Shown in pieces: positions 54,738-64,000 of a DNA stretch of 64,000 bases. The notes beneath the pieces were generated by a model that did not search any database, was not told where the DNA came from, and saw only the letters and a program-made list of their open reading frames with translations. Position 1 is the first letter of the stretch. Every line of letters begins with the position of its first letter. Where the stretch lies: positions 4,798,501 through 4,862,500 of the forward strand of contig NZ_CP126084.1 in NCBI RefSeq assembly GCF_030122845.1, in the 5' to 3' direction. The DNA is from Paenibacillus woosongensis (GTDB taxonomy: Bacteria > Bacillota > Bacilli > Paenibacillales > Paenibacillaceae). The position numbers and the translations under genes are program-made.

Positions 54738-54982
54738 TATTCCGATGCTCCCCCAAAGCGTATTTTGTAAATCATGGAAAACGATGCGTTCAGTATATGG
54801 TAAATGTTTCCCTGTCATTACTCCGTTATTATTCGACAAAAACTTCGATTATTCCTTTATATTTCGGGATTTGTAGATAAAAATCCACTTTTCCATGCCA
54901 TATTTAAAAATACCATACTTTGGGGGATGTGTTCAATAATAATCCTGCCGCTCTACATTGCCTTTCGAGTGCCCTCAGCGGG

Positions 54983-55267
54983 TTATTTTACCGATCCGAT
55001 GGCTTCGCGTTTCGTCTGCCCTTTCTTTTTATACTTGATCTTGGTCGCCTCTCCTCCACGGAGATGGCGGATCGACTTATGATATTCGAGAATGTGCTTC
55101 ACCTGATCTGCCAAATCCGGATTGATTTCCGGAAGACGCTCGGTCAAATCTTTATGCACCGTACTCTTGGATACGCCGAATTCCTTGGCAATCGTCCGAA
55201 CCGTGTGCCGAGTCTCCACGATGCAGCGTCCTATTTTAATCGTTCGTTCTTTGATGTAATCGTGCAC
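54983..55267 (-). CDS. spoIIID: Sporulation transcriptional regulator SpoIIID
   Basis: SpoIIID is a mother-cell regulator that acts with SigE and prepares SigK expression. The 94-residue product has the HTH VRTIAKEFGVSKSTVHKDL and the conserved frame ERLPEINPDLADQVKHIL and EYHKSIRHLRGG. It starts at GTG 55267 with GGGAGG upstream. A SigE-like promoter (55301-55326) lies just upstream, as expected. It is positioned between spoIIQ and mbl, in the Bacillus order. Confidence 0.95.
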   Translation of the reverse strand: MHDYIKERTIKIGRCIVETRHTVRTIAKEFGVSKSTVHKDLTERLPEINPDLADQVKHILEYHKSIRHLRGGEATKIKYKKKGQTKREAIGSVK

Positions 55268-55300
55268 GCTCCCGCCTCCCTACTCGAGATAGTTTGGTAC

Positions 55301-55326
55301 ATTATATGAGGGGCGTGCCCATATAT
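55301..55326 (-). promoter_or_regulatory. SigE-like promoter of spoIIID
   Basis: The minus strand has CATATAAT (55301-55308), a full match to the SigE -10, with ATA (55324-55326) 15 bases upstream as the core of a -35. spoIIID is SigE-dependent in B. subtilis. Confidence 0.55.
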
Positions 55327-55392
55327 TCACGGTTTCGGAGGCCTGACAAGCCCGGACAAGGCCATTTATTTTACAAAAGAGGATCCGGCAGC

Positions 55393-55429
55393 AAAAAAAA
55401 GCGGGGAGCTATGAAGCTCTCCGCCTTTT
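55393..55429 (-). terminator. Terminator of spoIIQ
   Basis: GCGGGGAGCT and AGCTCTCCGC (55401-55410, 55415-55424) pair with one G-T. T8 follows on the minus strand and T5 on the plus, so it is bidirectional. Confidence 0.85.
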
Positions 55430-55452
55430 TCTCTAGACTCAACAAACCGGAA

Positions 55453-56196
55453 TTAATTTTTGGGAAGCACACTAACCGGGTTGAGCAATTCGCCGTTTTC
55501 ATATACTGCGAAATGCAAGTGGTTGCCAAGATCCTTCTCCATTTCATTGCGGCCGGCATTAGCAAGGACATCGCCCTGCTTCACCTCTGCCCCCTGCTTT
55601 ACCTTAATGTCAGTCAGGCTTTCGTATACGGTCTTCAGGTTGTTTGCATGGGTAATTTCCACAACATAGCCGAGCAGAGGATGCTCTTCAACTCGGGTTA
55701 CTTTGCCGGCAAGTGCGGCCTTGACCTCAAATGGCTTGTCATCCTCGCGAGCCAAATCGATGCCGGTATTCGGTGTAAAGGTATCCTTATACTCGACCAT
55801 CGCCGCTTGATGATCCTCCGCTGAACCTTCCTTCTCATAGAAAGGCTTTACGATCGACACTTCGGAAACGTTGGCCACAGGCCAGATCAAATCCTCCGTG
55901 CTTGCTGTTTTTGAAGTATCCGTTTTGTCAGAAACGTTGTCTCGCATCAATTCGTCATCGGGGAGCTGGACGGTGTCGGTTACGCTGGCGGGGGTCGATT
56001 CCATAGGCTTGCGGCCTGCATCCTGATAGACCCACACTAAGGTTAGTATAATTGCCGCTGCCGCCACATATGCTGCCGGGTACACCCATCTCTTGGACAA
56101 TACTTTTTTCCATGCGGATACCGGAGCTTCCGGCTCGCCCATTATATTTTTGGGAGATTCCTCATGGGGTTGTTTTTTTGGTTTTTGTTCATTCAT
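55453..56196 (-). CDS. spoIIQ: Stage II sporulation protein SpoIIQ, M23-like
   Basis: SpoIIQ is a forespore membrane protein that joins SpoIIIAH to form the channel between forespore and mother cell. The 247-residue product has one transmembrane helix (VYPAAYVAAAAIILTLVWVY) and a C-terminal LytM-like domain (NTGIDLAREDDKP, ending GNHLHFAVYENGELLNP). In active M23 enzymes the first metal His precedes GID; here that position is Asn (N-T-G-I-D), while HLH is kept, so the site is likely non-catalytic, as in B. subtilis SpoIIQ. The start at 56196 is set by GAGGTGA. A SigF-type promoter lies 20 bases upstream. Confidence 0.93.
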   Translation of the reverse strand: MNEQKPKKQPHEESPKNIMGEPEAPVSAWKKVLSKRWVYPAAYVAAAAIILTLVWVYQDAGRKPMESTPASVTDTVQLPDDELMRDNVSDKTDTSKTASTEDLIWPVANVSEVSIVKPFYEKEGSAEDHQAAMVEYKDTFTPNTGIDLAREDDKPFEVKAALAGKVTRVEEHPLLGYVVEITHANNLKTVYESLTDIKVKQGAEVKQGDVLANAGRNEMEKDLGNHLHFAVYENGELLNPVSVLPKN

Positions 56197-56215
56197 TGGT
56201 ATCACCTCAATAACC

Positions 56216-56243
56216 AGTGTTACCGAGGGTGACTCTTTTATAC
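56216..56243 (-). promoter_or_regulatory. SigF-type promoter of spoIIQ
   Basis: The minus strand has GTATA (56239-56243), 14 bases, then GGTAACACT (56216-56224), a full match to the SigF -10 pattern GGnnAnAnT. spoIIQ is SigF-dependent in B. subtilis, which supports this. Confidence 0.75.
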
Positions 56244-56271
56244 TTCCATTATAGTAATATTTCAAAAATAA

Positions 56272-57090
56272 TTAGTGTTCCAACCATTCAGATGCCTGCG
56301 CAAATGATATACCGGTGTAATAGTGTTTGAGAATTTGCGTTGTCGTGTATCCCTGCTTCGCCATCCCCTGGGCTCCCCATTGACTCATGCCGACGCCGTG
56401 TCCGTTGCCGTACGTCGTGATCTTGACGTCGTCTCCGTCCAGAGTCATAGCAAACTGGGCGGAGCGCAGGCCTAGCCTCTCCCGCAGCTCACGTCCAGTG
56501 AAGGACTGTCCGCTGATGAGCATCGTTTTGACATTATGCCCTGCCGTATAGGATTTAATTTGAAAAAGCGCCGGCGCCGCGGCTTGGTCAGCTAGGGAAG
56601 CCGCGGCAGGCAGGGCAGAATCCTTAAGTCCAAGCTTATTGAACAACTCGTGCAGCGGAATGGTTAACGTCTCTTTAAAAGACGGATTGACGCTTTTATC
56701 CCACGGGCTGGGCACGCTGCGCAGATAAGGCAGCTTTAGGGACCAATATTCCTCTGAATTCTCGGTATACCCGCCGCTGGCAGAGAAGAAGGTAGCGGTA
56801 ATCGGCTTGCCCTGGTAGGTCATGATGATCCCCTTCGTTTGCTCTACCGCCCGGCGCAGCTTGGCCAGCTGGTCGCTCTTGCCGAGCTCGATCCACTTGT
56901 CCAGCTCTTTGCTGGACAGATAGGCCTGATGATCGACCGAATCAACGACGTCCGCTCCTGGCACGGGAACTCCGCTGCGATCCCCTTCCGCCAGGCGGCG
57001 GACGATAAACGTCCGAGCGGCGATCGCCTGTGCCTTCAGCGCTTCGAGTTCGAAGTCCGCTGGCATTTCTGCTGCAAGCACGCCGGTCAC
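56272..57090 (-). CDS. spoIID: SpoIID lytic transglycosylase, catalytic part of a frame-broken gene
   Basis: SpoIID is a membrane-anchored peptidoglycan-degrading enzyme needed for engulfment. This piece begins inside the domain: the sequence reads MTGVLAAEMPADFELEALKAQA..., where AEMPADF holds the catalytic Glu. The rest (FFSASGGYTENSEEYW, then GNGHGVGMSQWGAQGMAKQGY) is the complete SpoIID/LytB core. The residues just before (IETLPLEQYV) are in the same frame but lack a start; they join the upstream frame through one missing base in the run of five C (plus strand) at 57118-57122. The next entry is the N-terminal half. Confidence 0.92.
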   Translation of the reverse strand: MTGVLAAEMPADFELEALKAQAIAARTFIVRRLAEGDRSGVPVPGADVVDSVDHQAYLSSKELDKWIELGKSDQLAKLRRAVEQTKGIIMTYQGKPITATFFSASGGYTENSEEYWSLKLPYLRSVPSPWDKSVNPSFKETLTIPLHELFNKLGLKDSALPAAASLADQAAAPALFQIKSYTAGHNVKTMLISGQSFTGRELRERLGLRSAQFAMTLDGDDVKITTYGNGHGVGMSQWGAQGMAKQGYTTTQILKHYYTGISFAQASEWLEH

Positions 57091-58154
57091 GTACTGCTCG
57101 AGCGGCAGCGTCTCGATCCCCCGGTCTTCGTCAGGTAGACGCTGACCGGGGGCAGCTCGCTGGCGGCTGGCGCAGCCGGGAGCCGGACCGCGGGCGGCAC
57201 CGCCACAGCACGGCCGGATCCAGCCGTGCTGGCTGGCTCGGCCGCGGCGGGCTGCCCGGCAGCGCTCGGCGGCGGTGCTGCCGCGGGCCCGGGGCCGCTG
57301 CGGCTGCCAACAAGGGCCGCCAGCAGCACGGCCGCCGCGGCCAGCGAGGCCAGCGCAGCGCCGAGCTTGGCGCTGTTCCTTCCGCTATGGCGGAAGGAAC
57401 GGTACGCGCGCGTGCCCGCAGGGACGCGCACGCGGACGGCGCGCAGCGCACGCGGCGCTGCCGGGCGCGCTGCGCGGCGCGCCTGCGGCTGCGGCGTGGC
57501 GTGCACCGGAGCTGGCGCGCTCCCGCCGGGCGCAGGCAGCGATGCTGCGCCGAGCGGCTGGTGCGCGCCAGGCAGCGCAGCGCCCGCCCCGCGGCCTGGC
57601 GCACTGCCCGCAGCCCTTAGCTGCGCCCAGCTGCCCCCACTTGACGGTGCTGTTCGCCCGTTCAGCTCTTCCGCTGCGATGCCTGCTTTGCTTCCCGCAG
57701 CACTGTTCGCCGCACTGCGCTGCCCGCTGACAGCCGCCACACCGTGTTGTGCACTCTTTACAAACCTGCCAGCCCCTTCGCTTGCAGTACTGAACTGTAT
57801 TCTACTTTGTACATTGTAGTGCGTATCGTTTGCCTCATAGTGCGATATTGATGCCACATGCGATTTATCCGGTCCTCTGCGAAGTCCCAGGGCAAACCCA
57901 GCTTCAGCTATATGCGCACCGTCTTTTACACGCAGTGCGGGCTCCGTTCCCAGCGATGCCAGCTTCGCACCCTTCCGTCCCGCCACGGCTGCATCACGGC
58001 TTGTAGCGCTCCTCAGCTCTTCTTGCCCCGCGGCCGCTATTTTCCGCCAGCTGCTTTCCAGACTGCCCCCGATCGACGCACAGCTTTGATCTCTTTTATT
58101 TTTACGAGCCGATAGATTGATGACCAAATGTTCCTGATTAGAATCCGTACTCAA
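57087..58154 (-). pseudogene. spoIID: SpoIID N-terminal half with an unusually long extension, frame-broken at its 3' end
   Basis: From TTG 58154 (GGAGG 9 bases upstream, protein begins MSTDSNQEHLVINLSARK) this 355-residue frame has an Ala/Gly/Arg-rich region of about 260 residues, a transmembrane helix (LGAALASLAAAAVLLAALVG), and then PPVSVYLTKTGG, which is the start of the SpoIID domain. One missing base at 57118-57122 turns the frame off into a stop. If restored, the protein would be about 627 residues, far longer than B. subtilis SpoIID (343). The tract 57120-57700 is extremely GC-rich. The pre-TM part could be a real cytoplasmic tail or an extended frame through noncoding DNA. Confidence 0.6.
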
Positions 58155-58573
58155 AGCAAGCAACCTCCATCCCGATTCATGCTGCAGCCGCATGGTTTCC
58201 TCTGCCAAGGGGATATGCGACCCTAGCGATTGAATTCGTTATACTTTTTGTTCGCTATACTTATAGATATGATCTTCACGAGCCTGCTAGAACCGGAAAG
58301 GATAAGTCTTCAGCCCGAATATATGAGAAATGAATAGGTTTGATATGATGATCAGCCAGCATAATTTTATATATGGTTCCCCTTCAAGCTGTGCTCGACA
58401 TGCAATGTCTTATTCAATATCTTATGCAATGTCTTTTCAATCCGGTTCAGCACCATTTCCCCCTGCTAACGGACAGAGAGGGCGCTATTTCTAGTTAGAA
58501 GCTGAAGTACAGTACTTATCGGACCCAGATGCACTTATTTGCAATTTTCTCTACGATAATAGGAGGTCATTTA

Positions 58574-58650
58574 GCCAAATAACGGAACCACAGTCCGTAC
58601 GCATTAGTTATTACCGCTTTTTCGCCAAATAACGGATCTACGGTCCATTC
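58574..58650. repeat. Direct repeat, 50-bp spacing
   Basis: GCCAAATAACGGA occurs at 58574-58586 and 58624-58636, each followed at the same distance by a diverged GTCC-type block (AACCACAGTCCGT and TCTACGGTCCAT). The first also forms a small inverted repeat (ACGGA and TCCGT). No function is known. Confidence 0.65.
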
Positions 58651-58782
58651 AGTCAATTGCGTACCAAATCCAGTCAGTTGCACATCAATCCAATCCATCT
58701 CACACCGACCTCCGCACCCAGCACATACGGTGTTACACCATGTCCAGCGAAACCCAACTCCCGCCATTTTCTCTTGCCGCAA

Positions 58783-58819
58783 CAAAAAAAAAGACCGTGC
58801 TCAAAAACACAGTCTTTTT
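58783..58819 (-). terminator. murA terminator
   Basis: AAAGAC and GTCTTT with inner GTG and CAC pair around an AAAAA-containing loop. A long T run follows on the minus strand (58783-58792). It lies just beyond the murA stop. Confidence 0.88.
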
Positions 58820-58850
58820 CACATCTATAGGTTATGATATTAATTCGCAA

Positions 58851-60200
58851 TCATGCCCAGGTCGGTTGTACTTTAAGCATCGGGAGCTCATCCTTCTTAT
58901 GGACAGGAACCCGTTCGCTTTGAGCAGCGGATTCTTTCTCGTCAACAGTGATCCGCCAGATGTCTGCCCCTAGGCCCGAAAGCTTCTCGGCCAAATTCAC
59001 ATAGCCGCGGTCAATATGATGTGTGCCGCTTACTTCCGTGGTACCATCAGCGACGAGCCCGGCAATAATGAGTGCGGCCCCGGCGCGCAAATCCGTAGCG
59101 CATACTTTGGCTCCGCTCAGCTTGGCACCGCCTGTGATGATGGAAGTACGTCCTTCCACTTTAATTTCTGCATTCATCAGCGCAAATTGCTCTACGTGCA
59201 TGAAACGATTTTCAAACACGGTTTCCGTCACCACGCTTGTTCCTTCGGACACAAGCAATAGCGCCATCATTTGCGACTGCATGTCGGTTGGGAAGCCCGG
59301 ATAAGGCAGCGTTTTGACGTCCACAGCCCTAAGCGGCTTATCTGCTATAACCCGCACACCATTCTCGTGTACTTCAACCTTCGCGCCCATTTCCTCAAGT
59401 TTGGCAATGACGGGACCAAGATGATCCGCAATCGCGCCCTCGACAAACACGTTTCCGCCTGTCGTAGCGGCAGCAATCATAAAGGTGCCTGCTTCGATGC
59501 GGTCAGGAATTACCGTATGCTCTACGCCGCGCAGTTTCTCCACGCCTTCGATGCGAATGACGCCCGTTCCTGCACCGCGGACGATCGCGCCCATTCCGTT
59601 CAAGTAGTTGGCAAGATCCACGATTTCCGGCTCCTTCGCCGCATTCTCGATAACCGTCGTTCCTTCCGCCAGAGTAGCCGCCATCATAATATTCTCCGTT
59701 GCCCCAACGCTGGCTACGTCCAGATAAATTTTCGCCCCGCGCAGGCGTCCGTTCGATTTGGCTTCGATAAAGCCCTGCCCTAGATTGATCTCGGCACCCA
59801 TCGCTTCAAAGCCTTTCAAATGCTGATCAATGGGTCTCGTACCGATCGCGCAGCCTCCAGGAAGAGAAATTCGCGTATAGCCCGTGCGAGTCAACAAAGG
59901 TCCCATAACAAGAAAAGATGCCCGCATTTTCCGTACCCATTCGTACGGCGCTTCACAATTCGCGATCTTTTGCGCATTGACCGTAACTACTTCACGATCA
60001 TATGTAACTGTCGCTCCGAGCGATTCCAAAACTTTGATAATGGTCATCACATCATCTAGCGGCGGGGCATCACGAATTACGCTTACGCCTTCCTCCCCCA
60101 GTAGCGATGCTGCGATGATCGGCAGCACAGAATTTTTAGCTCCGCTAACTTTAACGTTCCCGGACAAAATATTGCCGCCGCGGACGATAAATTTGCTCAT
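58851..60200 (-). CDS. murA: UDP-N-acetylglucosamine 1-carboxyvinyltransferase
   Basis: MurA transfers enolpyruvate to UDP-GlcNAc, the first committed step of peptidoglycan synthesis and the fosfomycin target. The 449-residue product has [15 protein letters not shown], the catalytic Cys 117 in [13 protein letters not shown], and the EPSP-synthase-like repeats throughout ([25 protein letters not shown]). The start at 60200 is set by GGAGGG. It lies 335 bases downstream of the DUF1146 gene and has its own terminator. Confidence 0.96.
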   Translation of the reverse strand: MSKFIVRGGNILSGNVKVSGAKNSVLPIIAASLLGEEGVSVIRDAPPLDDVMTIIKVLESLGATVTYDREVVTVNAQKIANCEAPYEWVRKMRASFLVMGPLLTRTGYTRISLPGGCAIGTRPIDQHLKGFEAMGAEINLGQGFIEAKSNGRLRGAKIYLDVASVGATENIMMAATLAEGTTVIENAAKEPEIVDLANYLNGMGAIVRGAGTGVIRIEGVEKLRGVEHTVIPDRIEAGTFMIAAATTGGNVFVEGAIADHLGPVIAKLEEMGAKVEVHENGVRVIADKPLRAVDVKTLPYPGFPTDMQSQMMALLLVSEGTSVVTETVFENRFMHVEQFALMNAEIKVEGRTSIITGGAKLSGAKVCATDLRAGAALIIAGLVADGTTEVSGTHHIDRGYVNLAEKLSGLGADIWRITVDEKESAAQSERVPVHKKDELPMLKVQPTWA

Positions 60201-60535
60201 CTTTGTTTCCCTCCGCGCGTTCATTTTCACCCTTATTTTCGATGCAAAATAAAGGCATCCCGCTCATTTCCCTAAATTTCATCATATCATCGGTAGCTTG
60301 AGGCGCACAAGGCTCTAATCTTGTAGGAATAACACGAATCATGAAGAATTTCGTCTTATTCGCAAGCATTTACTAGATCCCCTTGGCGTAATCCTTATTC
60401 ACCATTGTTGACACAATGTTTTGATGTTATTCGACAAACTTCACTCTGCGTATGACTACGCATTAAGGATCCAAGACCCCCAAAAATCTTGTTAACCCGA
60501 ATAGTCTAACACACTTATAACCAAAGACTTAGGAA

Positions 60536-60787
60536 TTAAAACATATAGCGAAGCATCTGCGTGTATCCCAAGTACTCCAATATGAAGGCTGCCACAAAAC
60601 GTCCCAGCACGATGGCCAGAAGCAGATGAAGCAGCTTGCCTTGCGGTCCCTTCGTATGCCGGATGAATAAATCCAGCTTGAGATTTTGCAGCGCCCACCA
60701 GGACAGGACAATACAAGCCAGCGATATTAAAATGGCCGTTAAGCCATTCATGCCAACCGAAGTCGGCACTGAATCCATGGGATTCAT
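60536..60787 (-). CDS. DUF1146 (YwzB-like) membrane protein
   Basis: The 83-residue protein has two transmembrane helices (GLTAILISLACIVLSWWAL and LLHLLLAIVLGRFVAAFIL) and the family's WWALQNLKLDLFIRHTKGP loop between them. The function is unknown; in Bacillus the family lies near the atp operon and murA. GGGAGG precedes ATG 60787 by about 8 bases. A SigD-like promoter (60856-60884) lies upstream, with a slightly long spacer. Confidence 0.88.
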   Translation of the reverse strand: MNPMDSVPTSVGMNGLTAILISLACIVLSWWALQNLKLDLFIRHTKGPQGKLLHLLLAIVLGRFVAAFILEYLGYTQMLRYMF

Positions 60788-60855
60788 ATCCGCGCCTCCC
60801 GCCTTGTTCTATACTTATGCAACCGCCCCAGAAAGGGTTAAAACACTATAAATAT

Positions 60856-60884
60856 ATATCGGCAAGCATAATGTAAAAAATTTA
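60856..60884 (-). promoter_or_regulatory. SigD-like element before the DUF1146 gene
   Basis: The minus strand has GCCGATAT (60856-60863) with TAAA (60881-60884) 17 bases upstream. Boxes match fully but the spacer is 1-2 bases longer than usual (14-16), so the activity is uncertain. Confidence 0.4.
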
Positions 60885-61554
60885 TAGACCCTATATATCA
60901 TACTTGCCTGAGTGATAATAATCCAGTCTTTCTTTTCGCTCAGAGCGCTTCCAATTGTATATTTATTTAAAAGCTCTTTCACCCTGCTGCAATCGCAAAA
61001 ACATACTCAGAATTATTTCCTCATAGCGGTCACAAGGAGCCTGTTTCATTCTTCATGATCGACATTTTCTGCTTCAAAGCAACATAATTCTATGTTACAA
61101 AAAAATATTCGTTTCCGCTACATCGAATTTGCAGCCGTGGATACTATATCCAAATTCATGCGTTGATGTCAAACATACCGCATTTTCGTATTTTCTGCGG
61201 CAATAGCCGCCATAAACCTCATGTAATGTTCTGGGACATTTTTCACGCGTAAACCAGTAAATAGGCTTTAGAGCAAGGTTTCAGTGTGTTTTTTATACTG
61301 CCAGGTTCTTATGTCCACGGCAAAGCATTTACTTTCTGCTGAACAATTTTCATTAAAATTATTCAGATTTAGGCCAATGTCCCAAACCCGATTGTATCTT
61401 AAGTCGGTCAAAAAAGGTGCCAAGGAAACAGTTATTGTCCACTATTAATTACTACATTTTACAAGTTCTTCTTAATTTATACCTTCTTTTAATAAAGCCT
61501 GCAGGGCAGATGGTTGAAGATAGCTGATCGCAGAGGCCCGATTGCGGGTACCCT

Positions 61555-61589
61555 AAAAAGAAAAAACCGAACACCAGAGTGTTCGGTTT
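61555..61589 (-). terminator. Terminator of the atp operon
   Basis: AAACCGAACAC (61564-61574) and GTGTTCGGTTT (61579-61589) are perfect complements with a 4-base loop. A T run follows on the minus strand. Confidence 0.92.
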
Positions 61590-61606
61590 CGCTATAAAAT
61601 TTACAA

Positions 61607-62032
61607 TTAATGATGCTTTTTGATCTTCGCGTTGCCGGATACATTAATCCGGGTAATCGCCCTTTGCAGAGCCAATTCTGCACGACGGTGATCAATTCGA
61701 TCCTGATTGCTGCCCGCAGACAACCTGCGCTCAGCACGCTCTCGTGCAGCTACCGCACGATCGACATCGATCTCCTCCGGAAGCTCGGCACTTTCTGCGA
61801 GAATGATAACTTTGTCTTTCTGAACTTCAACAAAGCCGCCATGCACCGCAATTGTGGTCGAATCTCCACCGGTTTTGGCCACAATTGGAGCAACCTGAAG
61901 CGGTGTTACCAGCGGAACGTGATGCGGCAAAATACCAAGCTCGCCCTCGACACCGCGGACGGTCAGGCTATTCACCTGTTCGGAGAACACCACATGTTCC
62001 GGCGTAACAATTTCCAATAAAAAGGTGCTCAC
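61607..62032 (-). CDS. atpC: ATP synthase epsilon subunit
   Basis: The epsilon subunit couples rotation of the central stalk to catalysis and inhibits ATP hydrolysis. The 141-residue product has the N-terminal beta sandwich (LEIVTPEHVVFSEQVNSLTVR, split as LEIVTPEHVVFSE and QVNSLTVRG) with GELGILPHHVPLVTPL, and a C-terminal helical hairpin rich in Ala and Arg (DRAVAARERAERRL). It starts at GTG 62032 with GGAGG 8 bases upstream. It is the last gene of the atp operon, 61 bases after atpD, followed by a strong terminator. Confidence 0.96.
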   Translation of the reverse strand: MSTFLLEIVTPEHVVFSEQVNSLTVRGVEGELGILPHHVPLVTPLQVAPIVAKTGGDSTTIAVHGGFVEVQKDKVIILAESAELPEEIDVDRAVAARERAERRLSAGSNQDRIDHRRAELALQRAITRINVSGNAKIKKHH

Positions 62033-62093
62033 TAGTCATCCCTCCTGTTCGTGGGACAGTTCATTTCTGAAGCATCCGAGTTCACGGCGCGTA

Positions 62094-63527
<1,434 letters not shown>

Positions 63528-63642
63528 CTAAGCAGCCTGGGAGCCGTTCGTATTAGGAACACCGCTTCTATCCAAGCTGTGAGCCATGCAGTACCGTCTA
63601 GCGTTCCTGCATATCCGCAAACTATCATCGAAAACGAAAATG

Positions 63643-64000
63643 CTAGCCTTGGGCGTTGGCACCCGCCACAATTTCCGTAATTTCCTGGGTAATAGCCGCT
63701 TGACGAGCACGGTTATACGTCAGGGTCAGCTCGTTGATCATTTTCGTTGCGTTCTTCGTCGCGCTGCCCATTGCCGTCATCTTCGCTCCAAGCTCACTCG
63801 CCTTTCCTTCCAGAAGAGCACCGAAAATCAGTGTTTCGGCATACTTCGGAAGCAGAACTTCAAGTACAGCTTCAGGAGAAGGCTCATACTCGTATTCCGC
63901 TGTCGGTCCGCTCGTTTCGACACTGTCGAATGGAAGCAAACGATCTACCGTCGGCAACTGGCTCATCGCATTTATAAATTTGTTATAGCAAATATAGACC
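63643..64000 (-). CDS. atpG: ATP synthase gamma subunit, 3' part only
   Basis: The gamma subunit is the rotor shaft. Only the C-terminal part is in the window: the frame is open to the right edge, and residues before the first internal Met read [23 protein letters not shown], the usual gamma pattern (split as [11 protein letters not shown] and [12 protein letters not shown]). The conserved C-terminal helix follows ([33 protein letters not shown], cited as [15 protein letters not shown] and [17 protein letters not shown]). The true start lies outside the window. 148 noncoding bases separate it from atpD. Confidence 0.95.
   Translation of the reverse strand, partial: VYICYNKFINAMSQLPTVDRLLPFDSVETSGPTAEYEYEPSPEAVLEVLLPKYAETLIFGALLEGKASELGAKMTAMGSATKNATKMINELTLTYNRARQAAITQEITEIVAGANAQG

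Larger units (their letters stand above)
58155..58850. other. Intergenic region between spoIID and murA
   Basis: Nearly 700 bases with no gene I can support. It holds a 50-base-spaced direct repeat (58574-58650), a murA terminator at 58783-58819, and AT-rich sequence that should contain the spoIID promoter. I did not find a convincing SigE pair. Confidence 0.65.
60788..61606. other. Intergenic region between the DUF1146 gene and atpC
   Basis: About 820 bases with no supported gene: short frames lack ribosome sites and homology. It contains the SigD-like element near its left end and the atpC terminator near 61555-61589. The middle is AT-rich with no clear repeat or promoter. Confidence 0.65.

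Noticed and set aside
57030..57819. Several plus-strand frames of 150-200 residues in the spoIID linker
   Set aside because: They are GC-driven shadows with Arg/Ala-rich composition and no ribosome site.
58567..58785. 72-residue minus-strand frame upstream of spoIID
   Set aside because: No ribosome site; composition follows the direct repeat at 58574-58650.

Overview
The window looks like a chromosomal segment of Paenibacillus or a close relative: a Gram-positive, flagellated, endospore-forming, S-layer-bearing Firmicute. The gene order comFA-comFC-yvyF-flgM-flgN-flgK-flgL-DUF6470-fliW-csrA-hag, the degS-degU pair, the block spoIID-spoIIQ-spoIIID-mbl-flhO-flhP, and csaB together with SLH-domain proteins all fit this group. 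Nearly everything is on the minus strand. The exceptions are an IS3-type element, a lone nuclease-like gene and an RND efflux operon with its TetR-type regulator.

From right to left, in the direction of most transcription: the end of the ATP synthase operon (atpG partial, atpD, atpC; 61.6-64.0 kb); a DUF1146 membrane protein and murA (58.9-60.8 kb); a sporulation and cell-shape block of spoIID, spoIIQ, spoIIID, mbl and the basal-body rod genes flhO and flhP (51.7-58.2 kb); fabZ and a phosphoglucomutase (49.2-51.4 kb); a wall-polymer and S-layer-anchoring block of a DUF5693 membrane protein, csaB, tagA and tagO (43.8-49.0 kb); then a run of exported surface proteins (26.8-43.5 kb) with three SLH proteins, including the apparent major S-layer protein, interrupted by a small spore protein gene and metK. 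CsaB pyruvylates the wall polymer that SLH domains bind and TagO/TagA build wall polymer, so this half reads as one cell-surface programme.

The middle (9.5-26.7 kb) is the most accessory part. It has an RND pump with a lipoprotein adaptor and a divergent TolC-like gene, a lone PD-(D/E)XK-like gene with a winged-helix tail between two inverted, related hairpins, an exported phosphodiester glycosidase, degS-degU, an IS3-family element, several unrelated minisatellites and a degenerate dispersed motif.

The left end (0-9.5 kb) is the late competence and late flagellar operon. Good SigD-type promoters lie before hag and inside the 3' end of mbl (for flhO-flhP), and a weaker one lies before flgM, where it shares bases with a terminator-like hairpin. 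The hag leader has two candidate CsrA sites beside csrA and fliW, as expected for the FliW-CsrA-flagellin circuit.

Several genes carry single-base frame breaks at or near homopolymers: comFA (about four places), spoIID (one) and the IS3 orfA (one, at its slippery A run). The two host genes break in very GC-rich linker regions. Consensus error is the simplest explanation, but real lesions cannot be excluded from the sequence alone. No rRNA, tRNA or CRISPR array was seen.
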